Shown here: positions 25,310 through 34,388 of the stretch, in pieces
How positions within the stretch are numbered: position 1 is the first letter of the stretch
Layout: each line of letters begins with the position of its first letter
Assembly (NCBI GenBank): GCA_019054805.1
Contig: JAHQIY010000020.1
Location: 744,001-808,000 of the forward strand
Length of the DNA: 64,000 nt
Direction: 5' to 3'
Source: Brachionus manjavacas
Lineage: Eukaryota > Rotifera > Eurotatoria > Ploima > Brachionidae
The notes under the pieces: generated by a model
Databases searched by the model: none
Told to the model about the DNA's origin: nothing
What the model saw: the letters and a program-made list of their open reading frames with translations, nothing else
Translations under genes and position numbers: made by a program

Positions 25310-25860
25310 CCAAGCTTTGAGTATTAAAAAAAAATTGTTAATTTGGATCAAGAATCTTTTTGAAAATCGAACTTTTCAAGTTTTTCCTAATGGCTCATTG
25401 TCAAAACTCAAGCCAATCAGTACCGGTGTTACACAAGGAAGTTGCCTTTAAACTACAATTTTCATATTTGATTTTGGTGATATAGTAAATAGTCTTCCAC
25501 CAGATGTACAATTTACACTTTTTGCTGACGATCTTTGTATTTGGTACACAAGCAAATCCAAAAACGCAACTAAAAAAATCCTTCAAAAAGAAGTAGGCAA
25601 TATAGTATCCTTATATATAAAGTGAGACTTTGAAATTAACAAATCGAAAATCTATTACTCTGTCTTTACTACAGCTTGGCTTAGAAGCAGTTATCAGAAA
25701 AAATACTCGATGGACCTTTAAATCGAATCTGAACCTATCGCTTTAGAGGCTAAACCTAAATTCCGTAGAATCAAACTTGACTTTAAATAAAATTTAAAGA
25801 CCATTTTAGGGAAATTGTTAAAAAAGGGTCTTCAAAAATTTACATTTTGAGAGAAAAAAA
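25310..25860 (+). pseudogene. Jockey-like LINE reverse-transcriptase fragment
   Basis: The plus strand encodes LIWIKNLFENRTFQVFPNGS, LKPISTGVTQGSCL, then SLPPDVQFTLFADDLCIWYT with the FADD catalytic box, followed by INKSKIYYSVF and more degenerate sequence. Stops interrupt it three or more times. The spacing and motifs fit Jockey/R1-type elements rather than the L2-like relics elsewhere in the window. A dead fragment. Confidence 0.75.
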
Positions 25861-26006
25861 AAGTTTTTAAATGGATCTACTCTATTTCTAATAACAAAAC
25901 GCTGTACATATGTCTGATAATATCCGTATTTGAAAACTGCTTCGTTTTCCTAAAATCTGGAGCTCAAAAAATTAAAAAAGATTTGCAAATATTCCAAAAC
26001 CAAATT

Positions 26007-26614
26007 ACTAAAAATTTCATTATTCACCATAACTCTACCAATAGCCGGTCCCAAGTCCAGGATGAAAAAAGAGGAGGGTGGTGGCAGCCACTGCATGTGG
26101 TCTTCTACGAGTCCGAAGAAAAGCTGTATTACGGGTACATAGATCTACGGATCTTTGTCCTAGTCTTGTCGTATGAGGGTGCCGCTGGCTTCGACCAACA
26201 CCCAGTATAGAATCTAAACAGAGCGAGAACTTGTTCTACAGCTGACCCTCTTTGGATAGTCGTAACTTTGGAAGCGCTAAAGTTAAGATATTCTCTTTAA
26301 TTGAGAATGTCGCTTGGTTTGTGGTTCCAAGCTAGTCTAAATAGTTGCCGAGTTCGCAGCCAAATTAAAAGTGCTCGGATGAGTGGCGCTGTTTATGATG
26401 AACGTCCCACGTGCTTCTTAGGGGAAGGCGCCGTCATAACTATGCCTATGCCGGTCCCAAGCCCGGATGAAAAAATAGGAGGGTGATGGATTTTTTTAAT
26501 TCTAAAATGTAAACATAGGCATAATCAATGACACGCATCATCCCGATGGACAACAACCTGACAAAGAAAAAAAATTAATTAACAATAATCTTGAATATTA
26601 GCTGCTAGTTTTTA
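26007..26614 (+). repeat. Direct-repeat copy 1 flanking SPSB3-like gene
   Basis: About 608 bp, nearly identical to 28733-29455. It is far richer in G and C than its surroundings. Its two ends carry related segments of about 50 bp containing CCGGTCCCAAG.CC.GATGAAAAA (at 26045 and 26451), each followed by an AGGAGGGTG block. The motif reminds me of conserved leader segments of some LINEs, but I cannot verify this. Reading frames of 61-75 codons are present but not convincing. Confidence 0.75.
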
Positions 26615-27029
26615 GTCCATAAAACGAAAAAATTTTTGAAATAAATCAAAATTAAAATATTATCAAATACAATTTCGAAAGGATTGTTTAAAATTTACCA
26701 ATAATTAACAAAAAATAATAAATCAATTATGATTACTTATTTTTAAGATCTAATTCACAAATTAGGTTTAATTTCTTTATTACTTGCACTTTTTTATCCC
26801 TATTTTCTTTTTCTTTTTTTTAATTTTATTATATCTTATTTAACTTCATTTATATATTTAGCAACTAATTAAAATTTTTTTGTCCGATCACAAATTAGAC
26901 ATATGCCAAATCGTTACCATTATTAAAATTAAAATTATTTTTAAAAGTATGCACATTTCATCAAAAAATAAAACATAAAAAAAATATAGACATTTTCATA
27001 AAAAATTTTATTTACAAAAAAAAAACGAT

Positions 27030-27713
27030 CTAAAAATGAGCTAGAAAAATGATCAAATTTTTTGGCAAATCCAATTGTTGAATATCATCTTTGAACAATT
27101 TTTTGACTTTAAAAGCACACAAATCAAGTAATGAGTAGTTTAGTCTACATGCTGTAGTGAGTTCAATGACTGTGTCAGCGGCAGTAGACGATACCATTGG
27201 ATAGAGTTGTTTTCCATTGGGATCAACATTGTCAAAAGCGATGCCTTTGTACACTCCATCGATGAAATAGTGTATTTTTTTGTTATGATAAAGCATACCA
27301 ATGCATGTATTCTCTTCAAAAAATGGCTCGCAGAACTTTCTGTACTTTCCGTTGTGCCAAACCGTGCCTTTGTAGGACAGGGCCCAGCCGTTTTGGTCCA
27401 TGCCGATCAACGGCACATAATTGTAATTGTCTTGTGATAGAGAGATGTCTTCGGTACCGAGTCCAAACATGACCGCGGTGCCGAACAACGGCTCTCCGAC
27501 TGTGAACTCAAAATAAAAACTGCCATATGTCACTGGTATGTCTAGGCGAGTTGCAGCAGTTCCTTTGGACTCGAGTCCGTCAAAAAAAAGAACTGTTTTC
27601 GAGTCTGGCAGAATGGTTGCGAACTCGGACTTGGCTTCAGTGTCCCATTTGGCTTCCATTTGAATTCTACATTGCGGTGCTATTAACGGATGAGTCCTGT
27701 AAATGTTTTTCAT
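27030..27713 (-). CDS. SPSB3: SPSB3-like SPRY and SOCS-box protein
   Basis: A substrate receptor for Elongin-Cullin ubiquitin ligases. The 227-residue frame holds a SPRY/B30.2 domain: ESKGTAATRLDIPVTYGSFY, YVPLIGMDQNGWALSYKGTV, IGMLYHNKKIHYFIDGVYKG and YPMVSSTAADTVIELT. A C-terminal SOCS box follows, with a BC-box (SLLDLCAFKVKK) and a Cul-box-like LDLPKNLI. It is shorter than human SPSB3 (about 355), lacking most of the N-terminal extension. A splice-acceptor-like TTTACAG inside the first codons means the true first exon may lie upstream. No intron lies in the domain. A poly-A signal (AATAAA on the minus strand) sits near 27010. It is bracketed by two near-identical repeats. Confidence 0.85.
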   Translation of the reverse strand: MKNIYRTHPLIAPQCRIQMEAKWDTEAKSEFATILPDSKTVLFFDGLESKGTAATRLDIPVTYGSFYFEFTVGEPLFGTAVMFGLGTEDISLSQDNYNYVPLIGMDQNGWALSYKGTVWHNGKYRKFCEPFFEENTCIGMLYHNKKIHYFIDGVYKGIAFDNVDPNGKQLYPMVSSTAADTVIELTTACRLNYSLLDLCAFKVKKLFKDDIQQLDLPKNLIIFLAHF

Positions 27714-28732
27714 CCTTTAAATGTTTATGATATAGTTTAAAATAAAATTTTTGAAGGTATTTCAAGACATTTCTATTCAAAATTATGATTTAGCTACACA
27801 CCTTTTTTTTTGCGCAAATAATTAAATGTTCGTTTTTTCCAATATCATAAATTTTTTGATCAGATACAATTGAAATAAGCCTTTATGTTGCTACTAATTA
27901 TCATTAGTATGAATGCAAGTACACCAAAATGCAAATTGTTAATTTAGTGACCGTTGCTTGCTCGGAATATTATAATTTTGCCCGATAAACTATTTCTGTA
28001 CTTCCTGTAATAAAATATGCTAATTACTGAGCTAATCTGACCCATAGCTCTAACTGATCTACTTATATGCTTCTAATTTATTGATTTATTCAAAAAATTA
28101 AATTTTAATAAAATTAAAAATTGAATTTAAAAACTAGAAATTCGCCAAACTTCTGATAACGCATTAAGTGACCATTTTTTTGATCACCTGAAAAGAATTT
28201 TTTTGCCAAAAATTATGATCTTAGTTAGCAACAAGTGTTCCATGTTCCATTAACTCTTTTATGGGATCAGATTGTCAAAATTTTGGTCCTGGGAGCAAAG
28301 ATTAAAGATCAAGAAAATTTTCCATTGCAGATTTGAAATTTTGACTCAGATTCTTAAAATTTTTGGTCAGCAATTTTTTTTCTTTTGAGTTAGTATCAAA
28401 AATGATCACATCTTGAGTGATCAGTATGGATCATACATTCACCAAGACCTGAATTGAAATTTTATTTTTTTTAAATTTCAATTTCAAACATATCTTTTAA
28501 TTATCTCGATATAAATAAAACTACTGATTCACTTACATTTGAAATGGATGCGGCTTTCTAGGCCTCTCTAATTCTAAATTCTAAATTACGAGTTTAAAAT
28601 AGAATTAAGATGAGAGCTTTGAATCTGTCAATATTTAAAACCTAAATGTTGTCAAATTGCGATGATTCAATCAACATTTGTTATTGCACTCCCATTCTTA
28701 TTTTCTTAAGATGTTGATTTAAATTTAAGAAC
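27714..28732. other. Spacer upstream of SPSB3-like gene
   Basis: AT-rich DNA with no recognised gene or repeat. It should contain the SPSB3-like promoter and, if the N-terminus is incomplete, a missing 5' exon, but no candidate exon with good signals could be identified. Confidence 0.35.
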
Positions 28733-29455
28733 ACTAAAAATTTCATTATTCACCATAACTCTACCAATAGCCGGTCCCAAGTCCAGGATGAAAAAAGAGG
28801 AGGGTGGTGGCAGCCACTGCATGTGGTCTTCTACGAGTCCGAAGAAGAGCTGTATTACGGGTACATAGATCTACGGATCTTTGTCCTAGTCTTGTCGTAT
28901 GAGGGTGCCGCTGGCTTCGACCAACACCCAGTATAGAATCTAAACAGAGCGAGAACTTGTTCTACAGCTGACCCTCTTTGGATAGTCGTAACTTTGGAAG
29001 CGCTAAAGTTAAGATATTCTCTTTAATTGAGAATGTCGCTTGGTTTGTGGTTCCAAGCTAGTCTAAATAGTTGCCGAGTTCGCAGCCAAATTAAAAGTGC
29101 TCGGATGAGTGGCGCTGTTTATGATGAACGTCCCACGTGCTTCTTAGGGGAAGGCGCCGTCATAACTATGCCTATGCCGGTCCCAAGCCCGGATGAAAAA
29201 ATAGGAGGGTGATGGATTTTTTTAATTCTAAAATGTAAACATAGGCATAATCAATGACACGCATCATCCCGATGGACAACAACCAAAAATCCACTTTTTG
29301 AAGCCTATAATCAATGAAGCAAACAGCTTAATGCATTGAGACATTATATGCCTAGATCTATCTGAATAAAATGTTTCTTTGATTCAAAAAATACAACCTG
29401 ACCAAGTAAAAAAATTAATTAACAATAATCTTGAATATTAGCTGCTAGTTTTTAT
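28733..29455 (+). repeat. Direct-repeat copy 2, with an extra segment
   Basis: Matches 26007-26614 at an offset of 2726 bp with very few substitutions, for example GAAGAAGAGCTG here against GAAGAAAAGCTG. Near its end it contains about 112 bp (roughly 29284-29396) absent from copy 1, and CAACC appears at both edges of that segment. This could be an insertion with target duplication, or a deletion in copy 1. It ends about 50 bp from the prohibitin stop codon. Confidence 0.75.
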
Positions 29456-29503
29456 TAACTAAATAAATTAAATAAACTTTTTAAAACATTTTTATTTATC
29501 AAA

Positions 29504-30436
29504 TCATTTAAAAGAAACTCCACTTAGCAACATGTTGGCATTGTCACTAACATAGGCAACATTTGGTGATGATGACAAAGATTTGGCTATTTCTTCAGCA
29601 GCTTCTATGCGACGCAATTCAATCAAAGCTTTTTTTTATAAATAATTTAATAATTGAAAAGTAATAAACAAAAATTCTTCTCTAATACCATCACCTGCTT
29701 CTTGCAAAGCCTTAGCGATCAGCTCTGCAGCTTTGGAGTCTCCTTCAGCTCTGATAACTGCGGCCTGCTTTGACTGCTCGGCTTTTTCGACCAAAAATCT
29801 CGCCTTCTCAGCCTCTTGCTGTGCAACTTGCTTGGCCTCTACAGCATTTGTAAACTCTGCACCAAAGGTCAGATGAGTCTTTTGAGAATTTATAAAAACA
29901 AATATTAAATTCTAGAAAAATGAAATTACAATTGAAATGTCGTCAAGAATTAGACCAAATTGGGTAGCTCTTTCAGTAAGCATTTTGCTAATCTGCTGAG
30001 ATACCATTGTTCTTTGACTGATTAGCTCGCTAGCATCAAATTGAGCAACAGTGGCCTTCAACACCTCGTTAATAATCGAAGGAAGAACTCTTTCTTCATA
30101 GTCAAGACCCAAATTGGTGTAAATTTTTGGCAATATTTCAGCCTTTGGTCTGTAGAGTGTACGTAGAGAAATATTGACAGTTTGTAGATCTTTGCTTCCA
30201 GTGGATACGTTGACTGTTCGTGGTCGGGTACGAATATCAAAAAAGATTGGCTGATGCAACCATGGAACCATAAAATGAGTTCCTTCGCCAATTATGTGCG
30301 GTCGAACACCTTGAAATCTGTCAAAAATAATTGCTCTGTGTCCACCATCTACATTGTACAAAATTGAGTTGGCAGCTCCGCCGACCAACGCGATGCCGAT
30401 GCCGATTTTGGTGAGAGAGTTCATTAATTTGGACAT
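29504..30436 (-). CDS. PHB1: Prohibitin-1, three exons
   Basis: A ring-forming scaffold of the mitochondrial inner membrane that partners PHB2 and modulates the m-AAA protease. Exons 30436-29930, 29878-29689 and 29628-29504 join in phase to 273 residues, the usual length. The N-terminal hydrophobic segment ([20 protein letters not shown]) anchors the protein. The SPFH domain follows with [43 protein letters not shown] and [10 protein letters not shown]. Exon 2 holds the coiled coil ([20 protein letters not shown]). The short last exon ends SGVSFK then TGA. Introns are about 51 and 60 nt. It faces away from POLR1F across a 1.3-kb gap. Confidence 0.96.
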
Positions 30437-31746
30437 TTTATTTTAAATTCTAAAGAATAGTTTAATTTTGATATTTATTGAATGCAAACACACACGCGCT
30501 GTTTTAATATTTCATCATTTAAAAAAAATGAAAAATTTTAAATATACAGAAAAAAGCTAAGCAAAAAAGTAATTTAATTTTGTTTCAAAATTAAAAATCT
30601 TTTACATTTGCATTCGACTAGTCTTATTTAAAATATTTTATTTAGATTTTTTGGTAAGTAAATGTTCTAATTTTAATTAAATTCGCAAAATAATTTTTTT
30701 TTTTAATTTTTATTATTTCATAGATAAAAATTACTAAATCAAATTATCCCGAAAATTTTTGGCGCTGGTCAATTTTATGACCAATTGATTACCATTAATT
30801 TACACTAATAAATGTATTAGTTAATTACATGAACAGATGAAATTTTTATTTAAATATTAATTTGGTCAGAAATTGACTCGTAGTAAACAAAAAACAATTT
30901 AACCAGATTTAAGCTTTAATTTTTTTATTAAAAAAATTCATTAAAAAAACAAAATAATTTCTGTTTATTTTTAATTAATTAAAATAATTTCATGAGATTT
31001 TTATCATTTAATATGATCATTATAAATAATTCTCGATTTTATCCACATTTTATCATGTTTTTAAAATATAACCAAAAATTTCGTCGACTTTAATGGTACT
31101 AATTTATTGAAGCACTATTCTTGATCGAAAAAATTACCAAAAACAATTTTTTAACAAAACTTCACCAATTTTAAGATAAATTTTATGATAAAAAAATAAA
31201 TTACAAATCGAAATATTAAAAGAAAGTTTTAAATAATAAAATTTACAATCTAAAATAAGTTAGGTTAATAAAATGACCAGCGGTCACAAGACTGCTCAGC
31301 TCCAAGTTTTTTTTGGGTTTCAATTGATGGAAATTTTCTTTCGTATTATCTTTATATAGTGATAAAAACTTTTAATAGCTAATTTTAAATTTAATTCTAA
31401 AATTAATACTATTTCAAATTAATTAACTCTTGTTTTTTAAGTTAAAATTAAATATATTTAAATAAAATTAATAAAAACTAAATTGCCTTTCATTTTTTTT
31501 TAATTCAAACGATCTATACCATTTTTGTTCTGTTGACTAAAAAGGCTTCCTAAAATTTTTTATTAATTAATCGATGAAGATGATGTAGTCTGTCAATTTA
31601 ATAATTTAAATATTACAAGACTTTAAAATAACTTAACTTTTAGTTTTGTAGCACGTTTTAGTCTTAATTTAAATTAAGTGAATAAATTACTAAAAAAAAA
31701 ATGAATAGTTTAAATTTTATATTTAAAAATTTTTCACTGAATAAAA
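30437..31746. other. Divergent intergenic region between PHB1 and POLR1F
   Basis: This gap separates two divergently transcribed housekeeping genes and must hold both promoters. It is very AT-rich. No motif, repeat, RNA gene or open frame could be picked out with confidence. Confidence 0.4.
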
Positions 31747-32385
31747 ATGACCATGCAAATGGAGTACAGTCAAGAAATTGGATCACCACCCAAAAGAAAA
31801 ATTTCCGATTGGGATCTAACTGATAAATACCTACGTCTTAAAAAAAAATCAATCCGAAAATTAATCACTCTTCCACCAAAATATTTGGGAAATCTAGACA
31901 AAGGTATAGAAGAAGCGATATTCAGAGCAAACCAAGAAGTCTTCAATGAGTATTTTAATTCATCAAATTTAAAAAAAATTTAAATTTCAACTTGAGCTAG
32001 GTTTCAAGGAGTCCCAATCGCCATGGGTAAAAGAACATTACTACAAAACGTAGGCACTACCATAGATGATCATGCTTTTATACAGTTTTATGTAGATTTG
32101 GAATGTGTAGTTTTTTGTCCCAAAGTTGATAAAAAAGTCAAAGCCGTGGTGAACAAACTCGGTGAGACATACGTCAATTGTTTGATATGTGATCGCATAA
32201 ATGCCACAATTTTCAAGCGTTCAACAGAAAAAAATGCCAAAAAATCTGAAAGTGCAGAAGAAATATCAGTGGAAAACAGTCTTAATTCACTAAGCATTGG
32301 TGACAATATTTTAATTAAAATAAAAAGTATTCAATATGAGACAGATAATATTTTTATCACAGCCACGTTTCAAAAAACTCTCTAA
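31747..32385 (+). CDS. POLR1F: RNA polymerase I subunit RPA43 (POLR1F/TWISTNB), two exons
   Basis: The stalk subunit of RNA polymerase I, which helps recruit the initiation factor RRN3. Exons 31747-31949 and 32001-32385 join in phase (51-nt intron) to about 195 residues. The N-terminal tip-like part ends FNEFQGVPIAMGKRTLLQ. It is followed by the OB-fold region DLECVVFCPKVDKKVKAVVN, VNCLICDRINATIFKR, a serine/glutamate-rich loop, and LSIGDNILIKIKSIQYETDN. The protein is shorter than the human one (about 340), lacking the basic C-terminal tail. A first ATG (MTMQ) and a second (MQME) lie close together. GCAT follows on the same strand after about 200 bp. Confidence 0.82.
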
Positions 32386-32419
32386 TAAAATATTTAAAAA
32401 TAATTCTTAAATTTAAATT

Positions 32420-32520
32420 AGTTCCGACAAAGCATAAGGTCGGTTTGTTCGCTTTATGCTCAACAAAACCATGGCATCAAGCCTTTAAAAGCTAAACACT
32501 CAATTCAGGTATGGGTTTTA
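32420..32520 (+). other. Structured spacer between POLR1F and GCAT
   Basis: AGCATAAGG and CTTTATGCT at 32431-32462 can pair into a short stem. CACTCAATTCAG|GTATGGG near 32508 looks like a splice donor, and TTTTGCTGAG near 32571 like an acceptor just before the GCAT start. A non-coding 5' exon of GCAT is the simplest explanation. A small structured RNA is possible but unsupported. Confidence 0.3.
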
Positions 32521-32587
32521 AAAATTTATAATAATTCACACCTTTTAAAGTATAAATAATACTTTTGCTGAGAGACAAATTGAAAAA

Positions 32588-34193
32588 ATGAGATTTTTTA
32601 CAAAAATTTTGAGAGTTAAAAGCCTAAATTTTAGGACCAGCAGTCCATATTCATCGGATGTGGCTCTAAATAATTTTAAGAATCATTTAAATGATCAATT
32701 GAATGGCATAAAAAAAGCTGGTACCTTTAAAAACGAAAGAGTTATTGTTACTAAGCAAGGGTCTAGAATTAAAGTAGCTGGAAACCCAAAAGAAATTTTA
32801 AATTTTTGTGCCAATAATTATCTAGGTCTATCCGTAAGCGTTTGACGCTTTTTTTATTATTTGACTTCATTATTTTTTAGAGTCATCCAGAAGTGATTAA
32901 TGCTGGCAAAGAAGCTTTGGATAAATATGGATCAGGCCTTAGTTCAGTTCGATTTATTTGCGGAACCCAAGTGTGTATATTTAATATTAAATTAATTTTT
33001 TGAATATAAATCAACTATGAAAACAACCATTTTTTATGAATGGCATCAGAATAAAAAAATAATTTTTTATAAATGAAATTTTTTGTATCAAATTTAAGCT
33101 TTATTTTCTAGGATATTCATAAAAATTTAGAGAAACAAATTTCGGAATTTCATGGCCGTGAAGACACTATTTTATATGCATCGTGTTTTGATGCAAATGC
33201 GGGAATTTTTGAATGTTTGTTGACATCAGAGGATGCCATCATATCAGACGAGCTGAATCATGCCTCAATAATTGACGGAATCAGACTTTCCAAAGCAAAG
33301 CGTTATAGATACAAGCACAAAAATGTCAGCGATTTAGAATTACAATTGCAGGAAGCGGTTAAAAATGGAGCTAGATTCAAAATGATTGTGACTGATGGAG
33401 TTTTTTCCATGGACGGAAATGTGGCACCATTAAAGTAAAATTTTTATATAAAAGGGAAAAATTTTAAATAAAAAAAAAGGGAAATATGTGACTTAGCTGA
33501 TAAGTATGAATGTTTGGTGTACATTGATGAATGCCATGCCACTGGTTTTTTTGGCGCCACTGGTCGTGGAACTGAAGAATACTTGAATATTCCGCGAGAA
33601 AAAATTCATATAATTAATTCTACATTAGGAAAAGCGCTCGGAGGAGCTGCTGGAGGCTATACTACTGGCTGCAAAGAAATAGTTGATATTTTGAGACAAA
33701 GATCAAGACCCTATCTTTTCTCGAACACACTTCCTCCAGCTGTTGTCGCCGGGGCATCAAAAGTAATCAGAAAAACATTCCCTAATAAATTAAAAGTCAT
33801 CATTTAAGGCTTTGGAACTGATTACCAAAGATACTAGCTTACCAAACAAAGTAGCTGAAAATACGGCTAGATTTAGAGATAAAATGGAAGCGCTTGGTTT
33901 CACCATTTCCGGGGATAATCACGCAATCAGTCCCGTTATGCTCGGTGATGCCAAATTGGCGTCCGATTTTGCTGATTTGATGCTAAGTAAAAAAGAAAAT
34001 TATTTTAAAAAAATAAAAAAATTGCTTTTTTTTCTCAGGTGAAGGTATTTATGTCATTGGATTTAGTTATCCAGTGGTGCCGAAAGGAAAAGCCAGAATC
34101 AGAGTACAAATATCTGCTTCGCATTCATTCCAAGACATCGATGAATGTGTTGCAGCTTTTGAAAAAATTGGTAAACAACTAAAAGCAATTTAA
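32588..34193 (+). CDS. GCAT: Glycine C-acetyltransferase (2-amino-3-ketobutyrate CoA ligase), six exons
   Basis: A PLP enzyme that cleaves 2-amino-3-oxobutanoate with CoA to glycine and acetyl-CoA, the second step of threonine degradation in mitochondria. Exons 32588-32833, 32881-32970, 33112-33434, 33480-33762, 33809-33986 and 34039-34193 are in phase and give about 424 residues, the normal length. The basic N-terminus ([19 protein letters not shown]) fits a presequence. Visible motifs are [53 protein letters not shown] and the PLP-lysine box [14 protein letters not shown]. The C-terminal [20 protein letters not shown] is also present. All key residues are intact. It sits between POLR1F and NPHP1 with about 200 bp on each side. 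Confidence 0.95.
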
Positions 34194-34296
34194 TTTATTT
34201 ATTTATGAAAAAAAAAATTAATAAAATTTTATTTAAAACAATTATTTTGATTCAAAACGGACAAGTTTAAGTCCATTTTTAAATTTTTTTTATTCA

Positions 34297-34310
34297 GTTT
34301 CCATGGTGAT
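34297..34310 (+). promoter_or_regulatory. RFX X-box-like site upstream of NPHP1
   Basis: GTTTCCATGGTGAT ends 79 bp before the NPHP1 start codon. It matches 12 of 14 positions of a GTTTCCATGGTAAC-type X-box, the site bound by RFX factors that drive ciliary genes. Such sites usually lie within about 200 bp upstream of the start codon in ciliary genes. The match and position are seen directly; binding is inferred. Confidence 0.6.
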
Positions 34311-34388
34311 TTGAAAAAAAAGTCTAAAAAATTTGAACCTCATTTATTCAGTCAATTCAAATAAAAAAAAATAAAGCAAACACTTAAA

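Noticed and set aside
26045..26486. Hammerhead or HDV-like ribozyme in the CCGGTCCCAAG repeat
   Set aside because: The hammerhead core (CTGATGA with GAAA partner) is absent and no HDV-like nested pairing could be drawn.
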